NCBI GenBank assembly: GCA_028687995.1
Contig: JAQTZA010000002.1
Span: forward strand, 186,001 to 250,000
Length of the DNA: 64,000 nt
Reading direction: 5' to 3'
Source: Bacteroidales bacterium
GTDB taxonomy: Bacteria > Bacteroidota > Bacteroidia > Bacteroidales > UBA7332
This document shows positions 57,631 through 64,000 of this stretch, piece after piece. A model generated the notes under the pieces. That model worked only from the letters and a program-made list of their open reading frames with translations, was not told where the DNA came from and did no database searches. Every line of letters starts with the position of its first letter. Position 1 is the first letter of the stretch. The position numbers were made by a program, and so were the translations under genes.

Positions 57631-58626
57631 CTACTGATATTGAATGTAAATCGGTTGAGGTCTCAATGTCATAAGTTCAGTAGGCGTCAGCATGTGGTTG
57701 GGAGATTTTTTTAAATCATTTTTGTAGAACAGTTTGAATCCAGTGAATTGCACAGGCTCTTTGTGAATATAGAGTTTGTAAGTGCTGCGTTTTAGAACCG
57801 GTTCGCCCCATCCGTCCATGTTCATCACAATTTGCACTTGTGGGTGCAATCGTATGTTTTTGTAGTTCCGTATCATGCCTTGCGTGAAGCGGTGAACAAT
57901 CAGAATCTTCGGTGGAAGGTTGTTTGCTTTAACCAATTTAGCAAGGTAATCTGCGCAAAAGTTGACATCTGTGGCATCCATTGTCCCAATCTTATGACCG
58001 GGAATGCTGCCGTCTTTCATAGAAAACTCCGGGTCGATGCCCAGATGCACTTGTGGCAATTTTAAGTATTTCTCTAGTAGCGGAACTTCGTGTTGCACAT
58101 TGCTTAGCGCCACTTGTATGTCTAGGAATACGATTGCATTTCCCATTTTTGCTATCGCCAATGCCGAATCAATTTGAGCGTCGGGCATACGTTTGCAATA
58201 CTTTCCATCTTTCATCGGGATGCCTTGCGCCACTACAGCGATGTAGTGAATAGCTGGTTGAACGGGTGTTGTAGAGTCTGCTTTTTCCCATGCTGCAACT
58301 TCTATATTCAGTTTTTTCCACAACTCTTTAGGTGGGTATTCGCCCAAAACACCCATCTTTTTGGAGTAGAGATTGCCATAATAAGCCACAATTCGTTTGA
58401 AGGGCAAAATAGCTCCATCGAGCGGATAGTCACGAAGGTGATTTGGCCATCTACCCGTCGTGTCACCATTTGCCAGTGCATGAAGCTTCTTTTGGTAAGC
58501 GATTGTGTCCGTTTTGATAACGACTTCTTCGGGTTTTGCAGCCTCCTTTTTTGCTTTATTTTGGGTGCATCCTGTTAGGATAACAATTAGCGCTAGTGCA
58601 AGGCTGATTAGATGTTTCGTGTTCAT
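57631..58626 (-). CDS. Lipoprotein of unknown function
   Basis: A 331-residue predicted lipoprotein: signal peptide ending in lipobox LTGC (Cys20) and a lysine/glutamate linker. The mature domain has no family I can name. Features that look conserved are RIVAYYGNLYSKKMGVLGEY, IHYIAVVAQG, NAIVFLDIQVALSNVQHEVP, HLGIDPEFSM and KILIVHRFTQGMI. The alternation of beta strands ending in acidic residues (FLDIQ, GIDPEF, MNMDGWG) suggests a TIM-barrel hydrolase-like fold, but that is inference. It lies in a minus-strand run of envelope genes, before a terminator. Confidence 0.7.
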   Translation of the reverse strand: MNTKHLISLALALIVILTGCTQNKAKKEAAKPEEVVIKTDTIAYQKKLHALANGDTTGRWPNHLRDYPLDGAILPFKRIVAYYGNLYSKKMGVLGEYPPKELWKKLNIEVAAWEKADSTTPVQPAIHYIAVVAQGIPMKDGKYCKRMPDAQIDSALAIAKMGNAIVFLDIQVALSNVQHEVPLLEKYLKLPQVHLGIDPEFSMKDGSIPGHKIGTMDATDVNFCADYLAKLVKANNLPPKILIVHRFTQGMIRNYKNIRLHPQVQIVMNMDGWGEPVLKRSTYKLYIHKEPVQFTGFKLFYKNDLKKSPNHMLTPTELMTLRPQPIYIQYQ

Positions 58627-58683
58627 AGGTTGGATTGTTAAGTAATGGGAAAGATATAAGTAGAATGATTATCTATTTTTTTT

Positions 58684-58811
58684 CATTGCCGTCCCATTTA
58701 TGGGACGGACAAAATTGAGAGTGCATAGTGGCTTTAGCCGAAATGTTAATGTTATTTGGCTAAAGCCAACAATGATGCCTATACTATCCGCCCCATAAAT
58801 GGGACGGCAAT
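58684..58811. repeat. Nested palindromic repeat (GCCGTCCCAT type)
   Basis: The left unit CCGTCCCAT-TT-ATGGGACGG (58689-58708) is a perfect palindrome. The right unit CCGCCCCAT-AA-ATGGGACGG (58788-58807) is its reverse-complement copy with one change. Between them TGGCTTTAGCC (58729-58739) pairs with GGCTAAAGCCA (58758-58768). The whole 128 bases can fold as one cruciform with three hairpins. It fills most of the gap between two envelope genes and has no reading frame. Confidence 0.8.
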
Positions 58812-58841
58812 GACACAAGAAATGCGCCATTAATTGGATTC

Positions 58842-59666
58842 TTACTTCTTCGTTTTCTTGTCAAAAGTCTTACGCATTGATTTTAGCAAACTTTGTGCCG
58901 ACCATTCGGGAACAATCATTCTGCGAACGGTTTGCAGAGGTAGCAGCGAGTCGCGTTTGGTGGAAAGTATAAACGACAATTTGTAGTGTTTGCTCAATTC
59001 TTCGGCCGCTTTGTGGTTGTTCACACCGTTCGGATACGCCCAATATTCGACAGGCTTGCCTACTATTTTCTCTAATTTGAGGGTAGGCGTTACCACCTGT
59101 TTCTTCCAGTCGGTGGAATCTGCGTATTTTGTTGCCATCGTGTGATCCCAACTGTGCATGCCGATGGTGTGGCCCGCTTTCGCAAGTTTGGCAATTTGCT
59201 CGGTGGTCATGTAGTTCTTTTTGTTGTAGGTGATGGTCATGATAAAGAATACGCCTCTGAAACCGTACTTTTCGAGTGTTGGAGCTGCAATTGCAGCATG
59301 CTCGGCTCGTGAATCGTCGAACGTAATCATCACCGATTTTTCAGGAAGCGTTTTGTTGAAAACAAGATAATCATAGAGTTGGTCGGGTGAAATAGAGTGA
59401 TAGCCACTGTCTGCCAATATCTTAATATGCGCCGCAAAAGTAGATAAACTGACGGCATATTCACTCTTCTTGCCATCTGCAATTTGGTGATAGCAAAGCA
59501 CTGGTATTTGTGGTTTTTCTAATATCTGAGCTGCTGTGTTTTTGGGTTGATTAGTCGCTACATTGTCATTCTCAGCTTTGGTGTTCGCCTTTTTGTTTGC
59601 CTGATTGCAACTCATTACGACTAACCCTAGAATTGCTATTTTGAAGAAGAGAAATACTCGTGCCAT
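58842..59666 (-). CDS. Polysaccharide deacetylase-family lipoprotein
   Basis: A 274-residue lipoprotein (lipobox VVMSC, Cys20) with a NodB/CE4 deacetylase domain. Motif 1 is MITFDDSRAEH (catalytic D117, metal D118) and motif 2 is GMHSWDHT (metal H171, H175). Motif 3 is less clear: YWAYPNG near VEYWAYPNGVNNHKAAEEL holds the expected Y-P-x-G. Substrates are N- or O-acetyl groups on peptidoglycan or exopolysaccharide; the true target is unknown. It is 26 bases downstream of the serine hydrolase gene, on the same strand. Confidence 0.88.
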   Translation of the reverse strand: MARVFLFFKIAILGLVVMSCNQANKKANTKAENDNVATNQPKNTAAQILEKPQIPVLCYHQIADGKKSEYAVSLSTFAAHIKILADSGYHSISPDQLYDYLVFNKTLPEKSVMITFDDSRAEHAAIAAPTLEKYGFRGVFFIMTITYNKKNYMTTEQIAKLAKAGHTIGMHSWDHTMATKYADSTDWKKQVVTPTLKLEKIVGKPVEYWAYPNGVNNHKAAEELSKHYKLSFILSTKRDSLLPLQTVRRMIVPEWSAQSLLKSMRKTFDKKTKK

Positions 59667-59691
59667 AGATGGATAGAATTAATGTCTAAAG

Positions 59692-61041
59692 TTAATGCAT
59701 TTCCGTTGATATATCTTTACCAATCGCCTGATAAATTACTTCTTGAATTTTTGGTCGAATGTGCAGTTTAGCCAATTTATTCACGCCATCGTTCGGATAG
59801 GTGCGGTTGCTGAGAAACACATAGATGAGTTGGTTCGTCGGATCGACCCAACAACACGTTCCCGTGTAGCCCGTGTGTCCATAAACCGCTGCAGGAGCTG
59901 ATTCGCAGCACAGATTCTCCTTCGGATTGCCGCAAACGGGTTTGTCGAAGCCCAAACCCCGCCTACCACTAGCGGAAGTGATGGTGGTGAATAGTTTGCA
60001 CGTTTCGGCGCTAAGGTAACGTTTGCCGTCTAATTCGCCATTGTTGAGTAGTAGTTGATAAACTGTGGCTACATCGTGCGCCGTAGCAAATAGACCTGCA
60101 TTGCCCGAAACTCCGCCAAAGAATGCGGCATCGGGGTCGTGTACAAATCCTTGTACCGTTCTATTTCGCAAGAAATCTTTCTGAACAGTCGGCGCAATCT
60201 CCTCTTTTGTGTGACTACGAAGCGGCAAATACATTATACTCTTCAAACCCATCGGGTGATAAAACTCTTTGTCGAGAAATTCATCCAACTTAGTATTGCT
60301 AATCGTTTCTACCACCTCTTTCAGTAGAATAAAGTTGAGGCAACTGTAAAGGTACGTTTTGCTTTTGAGTGGTGCGTTGGCTATCATTTGCATCGCTGCT
60401 GCGTGAAAGCTGTTGGTGATGAAGAAGCTATCCGTTACCTGCGATTGAAATCCGATGTTGGGCGATTTCGATACCCAATCCGGCTTGTATTCGTAGTTTC
60501 TGCTGTTGAGCGGAATAATGTTTGTAGAGTCTTGCGGTATTTTCGGCAACGATAACACGTTCTTTTTCTGCATGGCCAGTTCGTAGAATGGCAAACCAGC
60601 AGGTAAGCCTGATTCGTGGAAAAGCAATTCGCTGATGGTGATGCTCTCTTTGTTGGTGCCCCGCAGGAATGCGAGATAATCAGAGGCTTTGTCGGTCAGT
60701 TTAAGTTGACCGTTGTCGTACAGCTTCATCACAGCGAGCAGTGTGCCGGTCGTTTTCGACAGAGAAGCCAAATCGTAGAGTGTGGTAGGTTCTATTTTTT
60801 GCGTGGCATCGTACGTGTAGTGACCAAAGCTCTTATCATACAGCGGCTTACCGTCTTTCATCACCAACACCTGACAACCAGGGAACACCTTCAAATGTAT
60901 GGCATTTTCTACGATGGAATCAATCCGATTCAGAATAGTCTGATTGGTTTCAGCTTTTAGATTGCTTGCAAAAACAGCATTCCTGTATTGCCCTAGAATG
61001 AGAGTTATTATGAGGGGGAGGGAAAGGGATTTTTGTTTCAT
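59692..61041 (-). CDS. Serine hydrolase of the beta-lactamase / class C PBP family
   Basis: A 449-residue exported protein (signal peptide to about A25). It carries SxxK as S93-K96 in LASLSKTTGTLL, the nucleophile motif of the class C beta-lactamase/DD-peptidase/esterase family, and HTG in VYGHTGYTGTCCWVDP near the C-terminus. The second motif, usually Y-S-N or Y-S-D, reads YSCLNFILL here, a Cys at the third place. It could be a D,D-carboxypeptidase, amidase or esterase; beta-lactam resistance cannot be inferred. Related domains are often fused to GH3 in Bacteroidota, but no GH3 domain is present here. Confidence 0.85.
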   Translation of the reverse strand: MKQKSLSLPLIITLILGQYRNAVFASNLKAETNQTILNRIDSIVENAIHLKVFPGCQVLVMKDGKPLYDKSFGHYTYDATQKIEPTTLYDLASLSKTTGTLLAVMKLYDNGQLKLTDKASDYLAFLRGTNKESITISELLFHESGLPAGLPFYELAMQKKNVLSLPKIPQDSTNIIPLNSRNYEYKPDWVSKSPNIGFQSQVTDSFFITNSFHAAAMQMIANAPLKSKTYLYSCLNFILLKEVVETISNTKLDEFLDKEFYHPMGLKSIMYLPLRSHTKEEIAPTVQKDFLRNRTVQGFVHDPDAAFFGGVSGNAGLFATAHDVATVYQLLLNNGELDGKRYLSAETCKLFTTITSASGRRGLGFDKPVCGNPKENLCCESAPAAVYGHTGYTGTCCWVDPTNQLIYVFLSNRTYPNDGVNKLAKLHIRPKIQEVIYQAIGKDISTEMH

Positions 61042-61068
61042 TCGTGACTTTGGTTACTATGGATTGAT

Positions 61069-61590
61069 TTATTTTGAATAGATGTATTTTAAAGCATCTT
61101 CGATTGAAGTATTGTTCCAAAAAACTGGATTCTTATCCTTATTGAATAGGATTAATCCCCATTTATCTTTCATTTTCGATTTGTCGATGCAATATACGCT
61201 TTTGTCACTTTTAATGAATTTATAGAACTGCTTGTTTGTGTTGAAAAACTTTACTTCAATTCCATTTTTCTCCAATAAATCCATAGCGTCTGATTGATAA
61301 TAATCATGATCTGCAACGATTTCATTCCATCCATCTTCCCCTAGTTCTTTTTGCTGTTGGTTAGACCATGTGCTGTCTGGAAGAATTATTATCGCAATTG
61401 GTTTGTCGATCAAAATATAAGTTGAAGTGTCTTTTATAAGCTGTGTCTTGGCAAAATCGATGCTAATGTAGGTTTTTGAATTCTCTATTACTCTATTCTC
61501 TTTTACGTTTTCATTACTAACAGCCGCTATTTTAGTCTGGGTTGGTGTACAAGCCATTAATAACAACGTTGTCAATAGGAGATTTTTCAT
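61069..61590 (-). CDS. Small lipoprotein of unknown function
   Basis: A 173-residue predicted lipoprotein with lipobox LLMAC (Cys14). The mature part reads IDKPIAIIILPDSTWSNQQQ, later WNEIVADHDYYQSDAMDLLE, and ends WNNTSIEDALKYIYSK. I recognise no domain. It is the first gene of a minus-strand run (61590 to 57631) of four envelope genes with gaps of 26-27 bases for the first two and longer for the rest. Confidence 0.65.
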   Translation of the reverse strand: MKNLLLTTLLLMACTPTQTKIAAVSNENVKENRVIENSKTYISIDFAKTQLIKDTSTYILIDKPIAIIILPDSTWSNQQQKELGEDGWNEIVADHDYYQSDAMDLLEKNGIEVKFFNTNKQFYKFIKSDKSVYCIDKSKMKDKWGLILFNKDKNPVFWNNTSIEDALKYIYSK

Positions 61591-61743
61591 ATTATTTGGA
61601 GTGTTATAACTGTTGGATTATTTAGTTTTACATCTATGGTCAAATGAAATTTGAAAATAAGATGGCTAATTGCTTTGAGTAAACGTATTTCTAACAACAA
61701 ATATATCTCTTCTTGCTGGAAACACAAATTTCAAAGCACAAAA

Positions 61744-61769
61744 AAGGCGGATTGTTGAAAACCCGCCTT
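61744..61769 (-). terminator. Terminator downstream of the 62-63.4 kb nuclease locus
   Basis: On the minus strand AAGGCGG (61769-61763) and CCGCCTT (61750-61744) pair, followed by TTTTT. Confidence 0.7.
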
Positions 61770-61814
61770 AAATAGCTTATTATTTCTACTCTGTTAACCG
61801 TAGCCTCTTCCAAA

Positions 61815-61941
61815 GCGGGTCGTTCGGCGTATGGCTTCGCCTACGTCGTTTTTTTTAAAGCTCCTGCTTTTTTTTTACATTGGCAAAGCAGGAGCTTTGC
61901 TTTTAGCACGACATAGTCAGGAGACTATGCCGAACGACCGC
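61815..61941. repeat. Nested inverted-repeat element
   Basis: The outer arms GGTCGTTCGGC (61818-61828) and GCCGAACGACC (61929-61939) are exact reverse complements, flanked by GCG/CGC. Inside, AAAGCTCCTGCTTT (61857-61870) and AAAGCAGGAGCTTT (61885-61898) form a perfect 14-bp pair with a 14-base loop, and CATAGTC-AGGA-GACTATG (61912-61929) forms another. No reading frame. It fills the gap between the lipoprotein gene and the nuclease. Confidence 0.75.
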
Positions 61942-61986
61942 GCTACTGTTTTTGCACGCTACGACCGACAGGGGGGGCTTTGGTTG

Positions 61987-63427
61987 TTATATAATTGTTT
62001 TTAGAAAGAAGTTTTCAAGTGCTTCTTTGAGTTTTTTATTGTCCATTGATTTTGCAATATCTGTCATTTCTGTTGATTGAAAATACGATACCTTATAAAT
62101 TTGAACAGAATCCGAAAACATTCTCAACCTTGCTTCTGCATCAACAGTAAAACCACTTGTCGACCAAAATTCAAATTCAAGAGTCTTTTTTTTTATATGT
62201 TTCTTGCTTGTCAAACCAAATTTTAAATGCAGGTATTTTCACCTCTATCCATTTATTTATAGTATCTAAATCTACTTTTGATTTTTTTGCTTTACATTCA
62301 GCAATTACAATTTTATTACTGTAAATTGCAAGAATATCCATTTCATGCCGAAATTTATTGTCAATAATTTCTCGACCAATATCTATACTTTGACTATCAA
62401 CTGAATGAATATGTCCAACCATATATTCAAATAATGCTCCGCGAATGTTGTTTATTAAACCCTCATTGTATTTTTTTAGCTCTTTGATTAAATCTAAATA
62501 TTTATCTGGATTCTGCTTAAGGCTTGCACCCGCGTTCATTAAAATTGCGACAAGCTCTTTTATTGTCTCTGCATATTTCTGCCCAAATAATTCTCCAATG
62601 AATCCAACAACTATTCCTTTTTGCTTTAGTAGACTTAACGCTTTCTTGTCCAAATCATCAACGATTAAAAAAGGTATGATACGAGGAGCATTTTTATAGT
62701 TTTGAATATGTCCTAGTTTTTCGAGAAAAAAGAGAACATCGTTTTCGTAAATGGGAGTTCCAATAATAATGTCTGCTAATAAAAATCCAGATTTGCCATT
62801 TTGAATTAATCCAGTAATATTTGAGACGCCTTTAAATGCCCAGCGGAATTTTCCATATTCTGCAAATTTTTCACCACTATTAAATGAGATTATTCCTGTG
62901 TTCTTAACCAAACTTTCAAATGAAAAAAGAATATTTTCTTTAATCATTTCAATTGTTCTATGAGCAACACTAGAGTTTCTATCAATCTCAAATTTTGGTG
63001 CTAAAGAATAATAAGGTCCATTATAGACTAAAATGCCTTCTATCACAAACTTCTGCATAATTTTACTAAAAGGCAAATGTCCTTTTAATTCTTTAATTGG
63101 ATAATTTGTATAACATTCGAGGAATCTCTGATTTAAAATTCCACCATGCAGCTTTAGAGCATTAATTGAATACCAATATTTTCTCCCATTGTCAAATAGC
63201 GATTGAATAAATTGATTATAGAAATCACCAGAATTTTCATGTTCTTTTAGGAAGCAAAATGACTGATTACTTGTGTAGAATCCTTTTATCTTTTGTATAT
63301 CACCACATCTTGAAACCTTCTGACTTGCTGTATTATTAGGTATAGATTCCACTATTTCCAAATGTCGAGCAACTTCACTAGACATCATTGGTCCATGCTT
63401 TAATAAAATTGTTTCAATTGTTGTCAT
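61987..63427 (-). pseudogene. PD-(D/E)XK nuclease-like gene split by a frameshift at nine A
   Basis: The first frame (63427 to 62177, 416 codons) begins with a winged-helix-like segment (ILLKHGPMMSSEVARHLEIV). It later carries a nuclease core: E334 in GALFEYMVGHIH, D364 in RHEMDILAI, E377 and K379 in VIAECKAKK. It then ends in ETYKKKDS and a stop just after an A9 run (62194-62186 on the minus strand). The next frame continues KKKTLEFEFWSTSGFTVDAE to FFLKTII at 61987. Removing one A joins them into about 480 residues with the natural C-terminus of this fold. It may be a defence nuclease. Whether it is broken, phase-variable or a read error is unresolved; the catalytic residues lie before the shift. 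Confidence 0.72.
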
Positions 63428-64000
63428 ATGGCTCTATATATAAAAAACTCATTAGAGTTTTTAGGGGTAGTAGTTTTTTTTTTTGTTGTAACCTCTATAT
63501 AAACTTGGAAATCTTCTATCAGAGCTCTAAAAATGCTCAAATTTGTTGTCATATCAGTTCTCAGCCTTAGTTGTCATTGCAGCTAAGACCTAGTTTATGG
63601 ACATTTGGCAATCTGAGTGAACGTTCACTGTTGCCTAGTGATAGGGTGAATGCTGAGCGTAACTTCTTCTCCCTTTCGTTGAAAAAAGACTGGGAGTCAT
63701 CCGTAATGTCCATTAATTCCAAAAGTCATAATTCAACATCCCACAAATATACATTCTTCACCTAATATATTATGTATTGGTGAATGGAAAATACAACCTA
63801 ATTCGGAAATTTTAGAGTAGCTCCACAACTTATCGGTGAAAGAGTGCTATAGATAGTTGCAGTTACAGATAATAACGGAGGGAGGACGATGCGTATAACT
63901 ACACTTTCATTAGACTAAACAATCCCAACATAGCATAAAACTCGCCTAACAGAGAACATTACTCGAGTAACGTTGTGCATTATAGCTCCAAGGTTATACA
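63428..64000. other. Unassigned end region
   Basis: No convincing gene in 573 bases. I see a small palindrome AAAAACTC-ATTA-GAGTTTTT (63443-63462) and an 11-T run (63474-63484) just upstream of the nuclease start, possibly an operator or a terminator of an upstream minus-strand gene, plus a minus-strand TATATTTG word (63751-63744). The last 100 bases contain GCCTAAC and ACGTTGTGCATTAT but no structure I can name. Confidence 0.4.

Noticed and set aside
63571..63765. Open frame of 64 codons on the plus strand near the right edge
   Set aside because: Low-complexity Ser/Lys-rich peptide with no homology I recognise and no promoter word.
63925..63985. GCCTAAC followed by ACGTTGTGC, reminiscent of an integron attC core
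   Set aside because: The second core does not match GTTRRRY, no folded stem connects the two, and there is no integrase or cassette array.
1..64000. tRNA, rRNA and CRISPR arrays
   Set aside because: No cloverleaf-like sequence, rRNA signature or regularly spaced direct repeats was seen in any gap.

Overview
This window is a chromosomal segment of an AT-rich member of the Bacteroidota, most likely the order Bacteroidales. The evidence is a type IX secretion / gliding translocon protein SprA, Bacteroidota-style housekeeping genes (SecA with a C-terminal SEC-C zinc motif, Mfd, ThrS, SerS, RuvA), many promoters of the Bacteroidota type (TAnnTTTG, several with a TTG box about 19-20 bases upstream), few Shine-Dalgarno sequences, and lipoproteins and outer-membrane barrels typical of the phylum. 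I cannot name the genus. I see no rRNA, tRNA or CRISPR array.

Layout. 0-3.3 kb: engB (cut by the window edge), a sodium:solute symporter, a glyoxalase-like protein and a dolichol-phosphate-mannose-synthase-like glycosyltransferase, all on the minus strand. 3.3-7 kb: mfd, with a large imperfect inverted-repeat element in its leader. 7-9.3 kb: an accessory patch with a REP-associated tyrosine transposase, related hairpins, a PD-(D/E)XK nuclease and gene remnants. 9.3-18.7 kb: a double-CDGSH protein, DoxX, a YkgJ-type cysteine-cluster protein, ruvA and the 2468-residue sprA. 18.7-22.4 kb: the thrS-infC-rpmI-rplT translation cluster on the minus strand, with a partial duplicate of the rplT tail. 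22.7-34.4 kb: penicillin-binding protein 1A, amino-acid permease, M23 and C69 peptidases, phosphosugar mutase, rplU-rpmA and serS. 34.7-40.3 kb: a lipoprotein/barrel pair, then two sensor kinases. 40.6-54.6 kb: an Lnb-like membrane protein coupled to a catalytically degenerate alkaline-phosphatase-fold protein, then secA, bactofilin, folB, an LptD-like protein, a ferredoxin-NADP reductase and an M16 peptidase. 54.7-64 kb: an AbiEii-type toxin/antitoxin pair, acetyltransferase, pirin, a run of envelope lipoproteins and hydrolases, and a PD-(D/E)XK nuclease frameshifted at a run of nine A.

Common themes. Much of the segment serves the envelope: SprA (protein export), SecA (Sec export), LptD-like (LPS), PBP1A, M23 peptidase and serine hydrolase (cell wall), Lnb-like (lipoproteins). 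The best candidates for unusual biology are the REP-like hairpin family around the transposase, the degenerate phosphatase coupled to the Lnb-like gene, the HTH-DUF6922 antitoxin with its NTase toxin, the homopolymer-frameshifted nuclease, and the infC start, where a Shine-Dalgarno sequence is ideally spaced from an AUC codon rather than the downstream AUG.
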